64,000 nucleotides of DNA from Providencia heimbachae ATCC 35613 (GTDB lineage Bacteria > Pseudomonadota > Gammaproteobacteria > Enterobacterales > Enterobacteriaceae): assembly GCF_001655055.1 (NCBI RefSeq), contig NZ_LXEW01000021.1, forward strand, positions 1 through 64,000, in the 5' to 3' direction. The position numbers and the translations under genes are program-made. Below are positions 10,581-18,843 of this stretch, piece after piece (position 1 is the first letter of the stretch; each line of letters opens with the position of its first letter). The notes beneath the pieces were generated by a model. It ran no database searches. It saw nothing but the letters and a program-made list of their open reading frames with translations, and had not been told where the DNA came from.

Positions 10581-11474
10581 TTATGAACGAAACAACTTAG
10601 GGATTTCTCGCAAACACCACGACTTAGCCTCCCCCATACTATCTCGCCGCCACGCCATAATAATATTTGTCTCATGACTATACTCCGCACCCACGACTCT
10701 CAAGCGACCTTCTTTAATATCCTGCTCCACTACTGGGTACGGCATCGTCGCAACGCCAAGTCCTGCTAACAATGCTTTGTGCTTATCTTCTGAGCTCGAA
10801 ACCGTCAGCCTTTGCTGTTTATCTAACAATTGTACTGTAATTACTGGCCGCTCACGCGCCGTATCGGCGATAGCAATCCCGCGGTATTTAACGCGGGTCG
10901 CATCAGAGAGAGGCTCAGGTTCTTGATGGATAGGATGTGACGGACTCGCGACATAAATATGATTGACGCTATATAGGGATTTAGAGTTAATTTCCGATGA
11001 TGAGCGAAAGTGCATATCAGGTGCGATAACAATGTCTGCTTTCCCATTTTCAAGACGCTCCCATGCACCAGCAAGTACTTCGGTAATCAGTGATAATTGC
11101 GTTTCAGATTTTTGAGCTAATTTATCGACAAGAGGGAATAATGAGTTCACGGGCACTAAAGCTTCACAAACAATCGTTAAATGTGTTTCCCAGCCTTTTG
11201 CTAACGCTTCTGCATCTGAGGTCAGTTTATCTGCGGCTTCCAATAAAATGCGACCTCTATCCAATAGCATCCGGCCGACATTGGTAAATTTGGTTCTATG
11301 TCCTGAGCGGTCAAACAAAATAACATCGAGTTCTTCTTCTAATTTTTGCATGGTGTAGCTAAGTGCGGAAGGAACACGACCGAGTTCATCAGCCGCTGCT
11401 GCAAAGCTACCACGACGATCGATCGCATCCATCACCCTTAATGATTCAAGCGTTAATGCTCTCTCTTTGCTCAT
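10581..11474 (-). CDS. yhaJ: LysR-family transcriptional regulator YhaJ
   Basis: The 297-residue product has an N-terminal winged helix-turn-helix (RRGSFAAAADELGRVPSALS) and a LysR effector domain. The long stretch around AGAWERLENGKADIVIAPD matches E. coli YhaJ closely. In E. coli, YhaJ activates its neighbour and responds to aromatic compounds such as dinitrotoluene breakdown products. It is divergent from yhaK, whose promoter it probably controls. The C-terminus ends ...KLFRS, and the ERIC repeat begins exactly at the stop codon, so the final residues appear repeat-derived. Confidence 0.93.
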   Translation of the reverse strand: MSKERALTLESLRVMDAIDRRGSFAAAADELGRVPSALSYTMQKLEEELDVILFDRSGHRTKFTNVGRMLLDRGRILLEAADKLTSDAEALAKGWETHLTIVCEALVPVNSLFPLVDKLAQKSETQLSLITEVLAGAWERLENGKADIVIAPDMHFRSSSEINSKSLYSVNHIYVASPSHPIHQEPEPLSDATRVKYRGIAIADTARERPVITVQLLDKQQRLTVSSSEDKHKALLAGLGVATMPYPVVEQDIKEGRLRVVGAEYSHETNIIMAWRRDSMGEAKSWCLREIPKLFRS

Positions 11475-11596
11475 GATGTATCTCTTTCAGGAAATTTGAA
11501 TAAGGAAAACAGATTAACTGGCTAACAATTCAACGTCCAGCTATTTATTATATCAGCATATGACTAATGTATTTATTTGTATGAGGGTTAACCATT

Positions 11597-12298
11597 ATGA
11601 TGACATTAAGACCCGTTAACCATTGCGGTAAAGCTGACTACGGTTGGCTACAAGCACGCTATGCTTTTTCGTTTGGACACTACTTTGATCCTGATTTTAT
11701 GGGATTTAAAACATTAAGGGTGCTTAATCAAGAAGTTATATCACCACAAAGTGCATTCCAAGCCAGAACCTATCCACACGTTGATATATTGAATATCATT
11801 CTTCAAGGGCATGCAGAGTATCGAGATAGCTTAGGCAATGTCATTAGTGCAAACGAAGGGGAATGTATACGTTTATCACCACGCCCTGACTTAAGCTACG
11901 CTGAGCAAAATGTCTGCCCGCAAACGCCTTTAACTCGATTACAATTATGGCTAAATGCTTGCCCACAGCAAGAGTATAGCCCGTACCAAAAAATCACACT
12001 CTCACCGAAAGAAAATAAACTCATCGCATCACCTGATGGTGAAAACCATAGCATTCATTTGCGTCAACAGATTTGGATAAGTCAAATTTGTTTAGATTCG
12101 ACAGAAAAATTCACTGCTAATTTGAAAGGTAAAAACGCTTATCTGCAATCAATTCATGGGGGCGCTAATATTCGTTTAAATTCGGGTAATCATCTCAATA
12201 TGGGTTGTAATGATGGCATATTTATCCAAGAGGAAACACAATTTGCCATCACGACAGATAAAGTATTTCGAGGCTTACTAATTGACCTTGGAGAATAA
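11597..12298 (+). CDS. yhaK: Pirin-like bicupin protein YhaK
   Basis: The 233-residue product equals E. coli YhaK in length and shares the N-terminal block ADYGWLQARYAFSFGHYFDP. The cupin segment TYPHVDILNIILQGHAEYRD follows, with a second cupin-like half. E. coli YhaK is a cytosolic redox-sensitive pirin-like protein. It does not keep all the metal ligands of true pirins, and no enzyme activity is established. It is divergent from yhaJ across 122 bases that should carry the regulatory sites. Confidence 0.92.
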   Translation: MMTLRPVNHCGKADYGWLQARYAFSFGHYFDPDFMGFKTLRVLNQEVISPQSAFQARTYPHVDILNIILQGHAEYRDSLGNVISANEGECIRLSPRPDLSYAEQNVCPQTPLTRLQLWLNACPQQEYSPYQKITLSPKENKLIASPDGENHSIHLRQQIWISQICLDSTEKFTANLKGKNAYLQSIHGGANIRLNSGNHLNMGCNDGIFIQEETQFAITTDKVFRGLLIDLGE

Positions 12299-12375
12299 AG
12301 ATAAAAAATGAACCTCAATAGATTCACTATAAGCACGCTTTTATCTGAACAAAACGAATTAACTTCCATAAAATA

Positions 12376-12409
12376 GCTTAAATTTGCGGAACGCTTCGCA
12401 AATTTAAGC
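12376..12409. repeat. Perfect 13-bp inverted repeat after yhaK
   Basis: GCTTAAATTTGCG (12376-12388) and CGCAAATTTAAGC (12397-12409) flank an eight-base loop. It probably forms a strong hairpin that ends yhaK transcription, although the following T tract (TTTCTAT) is weak. It separates yhaK from the regulator of the catabolic cassette. Confidence 0.6.
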
Positions 12410-12524
12410 ATTTCTATAGCCTATAAATTGACAAGCCTGTGATAAAGTCCAGCCACCAGACCGTCAAAAATATGATTATGTTTTGACCTCCAATACTTTT
12501 AGCTTTGATTTTAAAGGTGTTTTC

Positions 12525-14462
12525 GTGGCTCTATTCACTCAACAGCGACACAACCAAATTTTTGCCAGTATTCTCAATGAGGTTGTTCCTCAAGATGAAC
12601 TCGCAAAGCGCTTTGCCGTTTCAACACGGACAATCCGATCAGATATCAATGAAATCAATGAATTGATTGAAGATTATAGTGCACATATCCTTTATGAGCG
12701 CGGTCATGGCTATCGTTTAAAAATTGAAGACGATGCACTTTTTGAGTCCTTCACTCAGCAAAGTGAAGCAGAAAATAGTATTCCGCGTACCAGCAAAGAG
12801 CGAATCGATGCATTATTGTTAAAACTTTTGATGTTATCACTCCCAGTAAAATTAGATGATATTGCAGAAGAATGGTTTATCAGTAGAGGTACGCTGCAGC
12901 AAGATATGGGATCAGTCAGGGAGCACCTGCAAAAATATCAAATTAGTTTAGAAAGCATTCCCCATCAAGGCATTCGATTAAACGGCAGCGAATGGGCAAT
13001 TAGAGCCTGTATTACCGAAACGTTATGGCGTCGTTTTTCAGAACAAATCAATCACGACTTAGCCACTTTTTCTCCCGAGTGTTTAGATAATCTTGACCTT
13101 ACTTATATTGATAAAGTACTGCATAACAGCATGAATCGCTTCGATATTCGACTCAGTAATGAAGGACATCTTTATCTTGTATTCAATTGTGCAGTCACTA
13201 TTTTGCGCATTACCCGCGGCCATGAATTAACCTCAATGGTCAAAAATAATGATAATGAAGAAGTGCTCCTCAAAGCCTGTGGTGAAATATCTAAAGGGCT
13301 AATTTACTTTTTAGGCAGCGACCTTTCTACTGCTGAAATTAGTTACTTGCATGACCAAATTATTGCCCAACGCATTAGTAGCCAAGATCCCACCAGCCAA
13401 AAAAATGGCAGTCATAATGAGTTAGCTGAATATATTTTAAATTATATTAACTCTCTCTATAACTACGATTTACGCAGTGACGAAAAACTAAAAAAGGATC
13501 TTAATACCCATCTTGCGGCATTAATCACACGGCTTCAGTACCACATTTCCACACCTAACCCTTTGTTATCAGATATAAAGCAATATTACCCTTTTGCTTA
13601 TGATGTTGCCCTCAGCGCATTGACAAGTGCCAGTAAACAATTACTTCCTCATCCGATTAGTGAAGATGAACTCGGTTATTTAGCTGTCCATATCGGTGTC
13701 AGTCTTGAAAGAAACTACGGCGCGGGATCTATCCGACAAACAGAAGTGCTTGTTGTTACCGATGCCGGTAATTCAACATTTCGAGTGGTTGAGTCTAAGA
13801 TCATGCGTGAGTTTCCACAATTAAAGTTTAGCCGTGGCCTTACTTTGCAAGAGTATGAATCACTTAAAGAAGTTGATGAAGATTTTGTGATTACGACCGT
13901 GCGAATTTCTGAAAAAAATAAACCTGTTATAAAAATAGCGCCTTTCCCTACCCCCTATCAGCTCGAACAAGTGGGTCGCTTAGCGATGGTTGATCAAACT
14001 CGCCCTTATATTATTGAGCAATTTTTTGATGAGCGCTTTTTTATGGTGATCAACGAAAAGATTAGCCAAGAAACATTATTTCAAACGGTTTGCCAAAAAT
14101 TACAACACGATGGATATGTCACTTCTGATTTTTATCCTTCACTGCAAGAACGTGAGTCGATTGTTTCCACTTTACTGGGTGAAGGTATCGCACTGCCTCA
14201 TTCCTTAGGGTTACTGGCTAACAAAACGGTTGTTGTCACCGTTGTTGCACCAAAAGGCATCGAGTGGAATAAAGAAACAAAAGAAAACGCTTATGTCATT
14301 TTTCTACTCGCAATTAGTAAGGCTGATTATGAAGAAGCCATGGCGATATATGATTTATTTGTCACTTTTGTCAAAGAAAAAACCACTCGCCGCTTAATTA
14401 CCGTTAAAAATTTCAATGAATTCCAAGTGATAGCTAAAGACAGCTTAGCCCGTATTCTCTGA
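12525..14462 (+). CDS. PRD-domain transcriptional regulator with EIIB-like and EIIA domains (BglG/MtlR/LicR type)
   Basis: The 645-residue protein begins with helix-turn-helix DNA-binding segments (ELAKRFAVSTRTIRSDI and a second Mga-like one). Two PRD modules follow, then an EIIB-like domain near 415-500 and a C-terminal EIIA domain of the fructose/mannitol type. The EIIA domain keeps the phosphorylatable His at about 559 (GIALPHS). The EIIB-like loop reads VVTDAGNST and lacks the usual cysteine. Such regulators activate PTS-type operons according to PTS phosphorylation. GTG at 12525 is chosen because AAAGG lies five bases before it; a TTG at 12483 is the alternative. It precedes the cassette it likely controls. 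Confidence 0.85.
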   Translation: MALFTQQRHNQIFASILNEVVPQDELAKRFAVSTRTIRSDINEINELIEDYSAHILYERGHGYRLKIEDDALFESFTQQSEAENSIPRTSKERIDALLLKLLMLSLPVKLDDIAEEWFISRGTLQQDMGSVREHLQKYQISLESIPHQGIRLNGSEWAIRACITETLWRRFSEQINHDLATFSPECLDNLDLTYIDKVLHNSMNRFDIRLSNEGHLYLVFNCAVTILRITRGHELTSMVKNNDNEEVLLKACGEISKGLIYFLGSDLSTAEISYLHDQIIAQRISSQDPTSQKNGSHNELAEYILNYINSLYNYDLRSDEKLKKDLNTHLAALITRLQYHISTPNPLLSDIKQYYPFAYDVALSALTSASKQLLPHPISEDELGYLAVHIGVSLERNYGAGSIRQTEVLVVTDAGNSTFRVVESKIMREFPQLKFSRGLTLQEYESLKEVDEDFVITTVRISEKNKPVIKIAPFPTPYQLEQVGRLAMVDQTRPYIIEQFFDERFFMVINEKISQETLFQTVCQKLQHDGYVTSDFYPSLQERESIVSTLLGEGIALPHSLGLLANKTVVVTVVAPKGIEWNKETKENAYVIFLLAISKADYEEAMAIYDLFVTFVKEKTTRRLITVKNFNEFQVIAKDSLARIL

Positions 14463-14474
14463 GTTCTTGGCGAC

Positions 14475-14638
14475 TTCCACTTATTTTGGAAAAAGCGGGA
14501 GTTGCCATTTTTACGTGATCCTAACCACAACTCCACCATTTAATTTCTAACACTTTTCGGCTCATTTAACCTTCAAATACCCCAAGTGGAAGTTATATCT
14601 CACAAATATCATTACCGATTATTTTTCCATTTCCACTT
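14475..14638. promoter_or_regulatory. Dispersed TTCCACTT octamers upstream of the cassette
   Basis: The octamer TTCCACTT or its complement AAGTGGAA occurs at 14475-14482, 14584-14591 (inverted) and 14631-14638, with a near-match TTTCCATCTT near 14661. They share the half-site of the palindrome at 14827. They lie in the 483-base gap between the regulator gene and the operon, which holds no gene. Multiple operator half-sites for the adjacent PRD regulator are the likely meaning; this is inferred from position and repetition only. Confidence 0.5.
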
Positions 14639-14826
14639 AGTAATAATCCTTCTTTTGTTATTTCCATCTTAGCCACAATATTATTAACTAACTGAATTTA
14701 CACAATTAAACCTCAACGCATACCGCATATAAATTTATTAAAACTCTCTTTTAATGTTCATTTTTCCATTTATTTTCCGTTTAGGTCAAAAAACGAACAC
14801 CACTTCTCTTTGGACTCTTCCATATT

Positions 14827-14848
14827 ATTTCCACTTCTAAGTGGAAAT
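14827..14848. promoter_or_regulatory. Perfect palindromic operator candidate upstream of the cassette
   Basis: ATTTCCACTT, a CT centre and AAGTGGAAAT make a 22-base palindrome with ten-base arms, about 98 bases before the first operon gene. Its arms repeat the TTCCACTT octamer found three more times upstream. A dimeric helix-turn-helix activator such as the neighbouring PRD regulator is the natural candidate ligand. A short T tract does not follow, so it is unlikely to be a terminator. Confidence 0.6.
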
Positions 14849-14945
14849 TCACTGCCTGCACAAATAAGACAGAACGGATTAAGGTATTAGTCATCAAGGA
14901 ACAGAGTAGTCAAACTTACATTATTACTTTGGATTTTAAATAGTT

Positions 14946-15284
14946 ATGAGCGAATCAGTTGTCGTTTTTAAGATGTTAGAACACAACCTCGATATTGATG
15001 AGGTAACACAAAAACTGCTGGCAGTAATTACTGACTGGCTCAAGCAAGAGGACTGCTACACCACGGATGTACAGCAACAAATGTTGGTATCTCATCTACG
15101 CGCCATGGTTGCCAGAGCAAAAACAGGTGAAGCATTACCCGAAGTGGATATCAGCTTATTCGATGAAATATCTGAACATTCGATTACGTTGGCTCAACGG
15201 GTTGTAGACACCTTGCCCGGACTAGCACTTGAAGAAGCGTACTTACTCTCTGTTCACTTTGAAGTTGTTCGTTCTAATGACTAA
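14946..15284 (+). CDS. Small PRD-domain protein (EF_0829/AHA_3910 family)
   Basis: This 112-residue soluble protein is a single PRD-like helical module. Histidines lie at about 50 (MLVSHLRAMVARA) and near the C-terminus (LLSVHFEVV), matching the phosphorylatable positions of PRD domains. Stand-alone PRD proteins of this family are found only in the cassette described here, as known from Enterococcus faecalis EF_0829 and Aeromonas hydrophila AHA_3910. It has no DNA-binding domain, so it may sense or relay PTS phosphorylation to the transporter. It is the first gene of the operon, three bases before the next frame. Confidence 0.8.
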   Translation: MSESVVVFKMLEHNLDIDEVTQKLLAVITDWLKQEDCYTTDVQQQMLVSHLRAMVARAKTGEALPEVDISLFDEISEHSITLAQRVVDTLPGLALEEAYLLSVHFEVVRSND

Positions 15285-15302
15285 TTTTTGGAGAATAAAA
15301 AT

Positions 15303-15668
15303 ATGAAACAAATCGTTATTGTTATCGGAGATCGTTTAGGGAAAGGGCAAAAAGTGGCTGTCGGCGTTGAAACTGCGGGAGGGAAAGCAATTGTGGTTCC
15401 AGGTGTTGCTGCGGATATGAAACTGGGTGACGTCATGAATGCAGAACAAGCCGATCTCGGTATTTCTTTTTGTGGTAGCGGCGGTGCAGGTGCAATTACT
15501 GCTCAAACTAAATATGGCTATAAAGCACGTTATGGAATGCGCTCTATTGAAGAGGGAGAAACGGCGATTGCTGATGGTTGCAACGTACTCGGTTTCGGTT
15601 TTATGGACAAAGAAGAGTTAGGTGAGCGCTTAGTTAAAGCATTTAATAAAAAATACGGCAACGCTTAA
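15303..15668 (+). CDS. Glycine-rich SFCGS-family protein (EF_0830 type)
   Basis: This 121-residue soluble alpha/beta protein is named for its invariant SFCGSGGAGA loop near residue 55-65. It has a second Cys near 92 (DGCNVLGFGFMD). ATG at 15303 is preferred over an upstream TTG because GGAG precedes it. The family has no proven activity and occurs only with this cassette. The Cys followed by a glycine-rich loop recalls the phosphocysteine loop of PTS EIIB proteins, so a role as a phosphoryl carrier for the membrane pair is possible; that is a guess. Its stop overlaps the next start by one base. Confidence 0.8.
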   Translation: MKQIVIVIGDRLGKGQKVAVGVETAGGKAIVVPGVAADMKLGDVMNAEQADLGISFCGSGGAGAITAQTKYGYKARYGMRSIEEGETAIADGCNVLGFGFMDKEELGERLVKAFNKKYGNA

Positions 15669-15964
15669 TGAAAAAATCTATCGAAACGGTTGTGCGGGTG
15701 ACAGGGCAAGGCGACACAAAGCAAAAAGCGATTGCTGACGCCTTGAATTCAATACAAAAAACCGTACTCAAAGACAACTCCGACATCATCCTACGAATTG
15801 AACCAAAGGATGTTGAGGTGATTAGTGCTCATTCGCAGTCACGGACAGAAAAATTTCTTTTTATCTTTTTGCCACGTAAACGCGAACACTTCCGTGTTGT
15901 GCTCGACGTTTCGCTGGATGTTACCTTACTTTCTGTTAACGAAATACCATTTACAGAACAATAA
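15668..15964 (+). CDS. DUF4312-family cytoplasmic protein (EF_0831 type)
   Basis: This 98-residue protein begins MKKSIETVVRVTGQGDTKQK and continues with alternating beta and helix, then a lysine/arginine-rich FLPRKREHFRVV segment. It has no signal peptide or membrane helix. It belongs to a family of unknown function found between the SFCGS protein and the two membrane proteins in this cassette. Translational coupling to the preceding gene (TAATG) suggests fixed stoichiometry and a shared complex. Function is unknown. Confidence 0.78.
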   Translation: MKKSIETVVRVTGQGDTKQKAIADALNSIQKTVLKDNSDIILRIEPKDVEVISAHSQSRTEKFLFIFLPRKREHFRVVLDVSLDVTLLSVNEIPFTEQ

Positions 15965-15990
15965 AAGCAATCAGGTCTGGAGTTAATTCC

Positions 15991-16782
15991 ATGAGTGAAA
16001 CTGCATCTTTCTTTGAAATATTGGGTATGTCCCTGATTATTGGTGGCCTTTGCGGCTTTGGTTTAGGGGCTGGGGCAGCACGTATGTTTCATGCGCCAAC
16101 CATACAGGGAATGGGGGCATTCCGTACATTAGGCGAGTTAAACGCCTGTGAAGGTGACCCTGCGTCACACTTCTCTTTTGGCTTAGGGTTCTTCTTTAAC
16201 GCATGGGCATCTTCTGTTGCTGCGGGGGCATTCACGCAAGACGTTGACCACCGTATCATTCCTAACTGGGGTGCCGCAGCTCTACTGACAAAAAACCGTA
16301 ACGTTGCAGAAACACTGCATAACCCGAAAAAAATGGCGATAGCCTGTGCCATTATTGGGGCTTTTGTCGTCGCATTCTTAAATACCACGGCGTCAGCCGT
16401 TCCTGCTGCGCTACAAACAACCGCAATCAACGTGCTAGTTCCGGCTGCCAACTTACTGGTTAACACAGTAATGCCAGTTATTTTCTGGTTAGCCGCAATG
16501 GATGCAGGCCGCCGTTCAGGTTTCTGGGCAACGCTTTTCGGTGGTTGTGCTCAGCTGATTATGGGTAATGCAATCCCAGGTTTAGTCCTTGGTATCTTAA
16601 TTGGTAAAGGTGTTGATGATAATGGCTGGAACCGTATCACCCGCACAATGATGATCGCCGTTGTATTGCTGTTCGTTCTCAGTGGATTCTTCCGTGAGTT
16701 CGACCTGAAGATGATCACTTCTTTCAACCTCGATAAACCATTGTGGCTTGAATATGTCCACGGGCTACTGAGCGGAAAATAA
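15991..16782 (+). CDS. DUF4311-family membrane protein, putative transporter subunit (EF_0832 type)
   Basis: This 263-residue protein has about six hydrophobic helices and an unusually conserved-looking loop (GELNACEGDPASHFSFGLGFFFNAWASS) near residues 45-75. A positively charged turn AAMDAGRRSGFW follows. TCTGGAG precedes the ATG. The family is uncharacterised and always next to the DUF4310 protein, with which it likely forms a membrane channel or carrier. It resembles PTS EIIC/EIID pairs in organisation but not visibly in sequence. Confidence 0.8.
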   Translation: MSETASFFEILGMSLIIGGLCGFGLGAGAARMFHAPTIQGMGAFRTLGELNACEGDPASHFSFGLGFFFNAWASSVAAGAFTQDVDHRIIPNWGAAALLTKNRNVAETLHNPKKMAIACAIIGAFVVAFLNTTASAVPAALQTTAINVLVPAANLLVNTVMPVIFWLAAMDAGRRSGFWATLFGGCAQLIMGNAIPGLVLGILIGKGVDDNGWNRITRTMMIAVVLLFVLSGFFREFDLKMITSFNLDKPLWLEYVHGLLSGK

Positions 16783-16784
16783 TC

Positions 16785-17435
16785 ATGACAACTGAAATTA
16801 ATAAACAAGATTTTTGGTACGCGGAGTGGTCTTTCCCTATCTTTGTCGGACTGTTATCTGCTGGGATCTTCGCGGGTACACACATGTATGTCGTCTACGG
16901 TTTCGGTGCATTTAACGAAGTGGCCTTTGTGGCGATGTTACGTGCTGGACTCGATACTGGGGTTTACGGCGCTGTCGCCGCTTTCGGTGCAAGCTTCTTA
17001 TTTGCGCGAATTATTGAAGGATCACTGGTTGGTATTTTGGATATCGGTGGCGCACTGCAAACAGGTGTAGGGCTTGGAATTCCAGCACTGCTCCTTGCGG
17101 CAGGATGGGATATTTTAGTCACTAATTTTTGGCTTTCCTTACTAACGGGTCTATTTCTTGGCGTATTAATAGGCCTGATCGTTGTTTTTGCCCGTAAATT
17201 CACTATCGCTCAAGCAAATTCAACGTTTGGTGCGGATGTCATGATGGGTGCCGGTAATACATCAGGACGTTTCCTCGGTCCTTTGATTATTTTAGCCGCC
17301 ATGGCTGCATCTATCCCAATTGGTATTGGCTCGCTAATTGGCGCATTGATTTTCTATGTGTGGCAAAAACCCGTTGCCGGTGGTGCAATTTTAGGGGCCA
17401 TGTTGTTTGGGTATTTATTCCCACTGGTCGCTTAA
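16785..17435 (+). CDS. DUF4310-family membrane protein, putative transporter subunit (EF_0833 type)
   Basis: This 216-residue protein has five or six membrane helices rich in glycine and alanine. Its soluble loops include FARKFTIAQANSTFGADV and MMGAGNTSGRFLGP. It starts two bases after the DUF4311 stop, so the two are translationally coupled. It is likely the partner subunit of one membrane complex. No ATPase or binding protein is encoded nearby, so an ABC mechanism is unlikely. The transported molecule is unknown, but downstream enzymes point to an amino-sugar acid or similar compound. Confidence 0.8.
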   Translation: MTTEINKQDFWYAEWSFPIFVGLLSAGIFAGTHMYVVYGFGAFNEVAFVAMLRAGLDTGVYGAVAAFGASFLFARIIEGSLVGILDIGGALQTGVGLGIPALLLAAGWDILVTNFWLSLLTGLFLGVLIGLIVVFARKFTIAQANSTFGADVMMGAGNTSGRFLGPLIILAAMAASIPIGIGSLIGALIFYVWQKPVAGGAILGAMLFGYLFPLVA

Positions 17436-17447
17436 TTCGTATTCAAG

Positions 17448-17518
17448 TCCCCCGGATCTTACGTAAATGGATGTGATCTGGGGGCTAAGAGCAGCCAGCA
17501 ATACTGCGGTTTGTATTA
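17448..17518. repeat. Partial ERIC-type repeat (right half)
   Basis: A hairpin with CCCCCGGATC/GATCTGGGGG arms is followed by CTAAGAGCAGCCAGCAA and CTGCGGTTTG. The last part is repeated with three changes in the full copy about 160 bases downstream. It lies directly after the last transporter gene. The hairpin has no T tract, so it is read as a repeat rather than a terminator. Confidence 0.65.
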
Positions 17519-17553
17519 TATGAGAACATATTTCAAATCATTCAGAACATACT

Positions 17554-17669
17554 CTAAATAGTCCAAAGTGCAGCTAGGTAGCAAACGACGATATCCCGAT
17601 AAGCATAATAAGTATGTGATTCGGGTAGCTAAGAGCAGCCAACAACGCTGCGGTTTGAACTATGACGAG
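17554..17669. repeat. ERIC-type repeat (copy 2) inside the cassette
   Basis: The element begins CTAAATAGTCC and has the central palindrome ATCCCGATAAGCATAATAAG followed by TATGTGATTCGGG. It ends GAACTATGACGAG, following the same plan as copies 1 and 3. It lies between the transporter genes and the amidohydrolase gene, 35 bases before the start of the latter. ERIC RNAs can fold and affect stability of polycistronic transcripts, which may uncouple the two halves of the operon. Confidence 0.78.
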
Positions 17670-17703
17670 TATGATGCGTATGATAAATATAAAGAAGGTA
17701 ACC

Positions 17704-18843
17704 ATGTACTCCTTAATCATCAAACAAGGTAAACGTATCGATGGATCAATTATCGATATTCTTATCAAAGACGGAAAAATCGAAGCGGCAGGCTCTGAAC
17801 TCGCCTGTAATCAACAAGCAGATAAAGTGATTGACCTTAAAGGGGAAACATACGTGAGTGCGGGATGGATTGACTCCCATGCACACTGTTTTGTTGAATC
17901 ACCTATCTACTTCGATGACCCTGACCTAGCAGGTGCTGCGGGCGGAGTCACCTCTCTGGTTGATGCAGGTAGCGTTGGTGCCGATGATATCGACAAATTT
18001 TACCAATTGACGCTCAAATCCAAAACCAATGTCTTTTCTTTATTGAATATTTCACGCATTGGCATCATTGCACAAAATGAATTATCCGATATGAACAATA
18101 TCGATGATACTTGCTTTCAACAAGCGATTGAACGCCATAACGGTTTCGTTGTTGGCTTGAAAGCGCGTATGAGTAAAAGTGTGGTGGGCGAAAATGGCAT
18201 TGCCCCACTGATCAAAGCCAAAGAAATGCAGAAAAAGCACCGTCTACCATTAATGGTACACATTGGTAATAACCCACCTGATATTGATCAAGTTGCAGAT
18301 TTACTGACACGTGGCGACATTATTACCCACTGTTTTAATGGTAAACCCAACAAAATTTTAGATGATGCGGGCTATCTTAAGCCATCAATTGCTCGGGCAT
18401 TGGCGCGGGGTGTGATCTTAGATGTCGGTCATGGTGGTGAAAGTTTTAGCTTTAAAGTAGCCGAACAAGCCATGCGTATCGGTACTTATCCTGACATTAT
18501 CAGCTCAGATATCTACCACAGAAACCGGGTTAATGGCCCTGTTTATAGCCTCGCATTTGTGATGACCAAATTTCTATGCATGGGCTTTAGTGCAGAACAA
18601 GTCTTACGCTGTGTCACAGAAAAAGCCGCAGATTTACTCGCTCTTCCAGCCAAAGGCTATTTAAGACCGGGTTTTGATGCCGATATCACCCTATTTAATC
18701 TTAAAGAAGAACCCACTGAACTGACGGATGCAGAAGGCGAACATCGCATCGGTACACACCGTTTCGTCCCAGTCGCCGCCATCGTTGGTGGAAAACATAT
18801 TATTCATGCACAAGGCGAATGTGAACATGCAATCAATTTATGA
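17704..18843 (+). CDS. Amidohydrolase/deacetylase-family metalloenzyme (EF_0837/AHA_3915 family)
   Basis: This 379-residue TIM-barrel amidohydrolase has the metal motif HAH at residues 59-61 (WIDSHAHCF). A candidate carboxylated lysine lies near 165 (VGLKARMSKS), with histidines in MVHIGNN and ITHCFNG and the catalytic Asp in SSDIYHRN. The family resembles dihydroorotases and N-acyl deacetylases. The start follows AGAAGG; upstream in-frame codons lie in the ERIC repeat. Inferred role: it opens a ring or removes an acyl or carbamoyl group from the imported compound before the lyase acts. The substrate is unproven. Confidence 0.85.
   Translation: MYSLIIKQGKRIDGSIIDILIKDGKIEAAGSELACNQQADKVIDLKGETYVSAGWIDSHAHCFVESPIYFDDPDLAGAAGGVTSLVDAGSVGADDIDKFYQLTLKSKTNVFSLLNISRIGIIAQNELSDMNNIDDTCFQQAIERHNGFVVGLKARMSKSVVGENGIAPLIKAKEMQKKHRLPLMVHIGNNPPDIDQVADLLTRGDIITHCFNGKPNKILDDAGYLKPSIARALARGVILDVGHGGESFSFKVAEQAMRIGTYPDIISSDIYHRNRVNGPVYSLAFVMTKFLCMGFSAEQVLRCVTEKAADLLALPAKGYLRPGFDADITLFNLKEEPTELTDAEGEHRIGTHRFVPVAAIVGGKHIIHAQGECEHAINL

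Noticed and set aside
14462-14945. A sigma-54 promoter for the PRD-controlled cassette
   Set aside because: LevR-type PRD systems use sigma-54, but no GG/GC pair at -24/-12 spacing was found, and the regulator lacks a sigma-54 activator domain.
16089-16466. A 125-codon minus-strand frame
   Set aside because: It is a shadow of the DUF4311 membrane gene, which has a ribosome site and operon context.
17448-17490. Hairpin after the transporter genes as a terminator
   Set aside because: It lacks a T tract and is explained as the core of a partial ERIC repeat.
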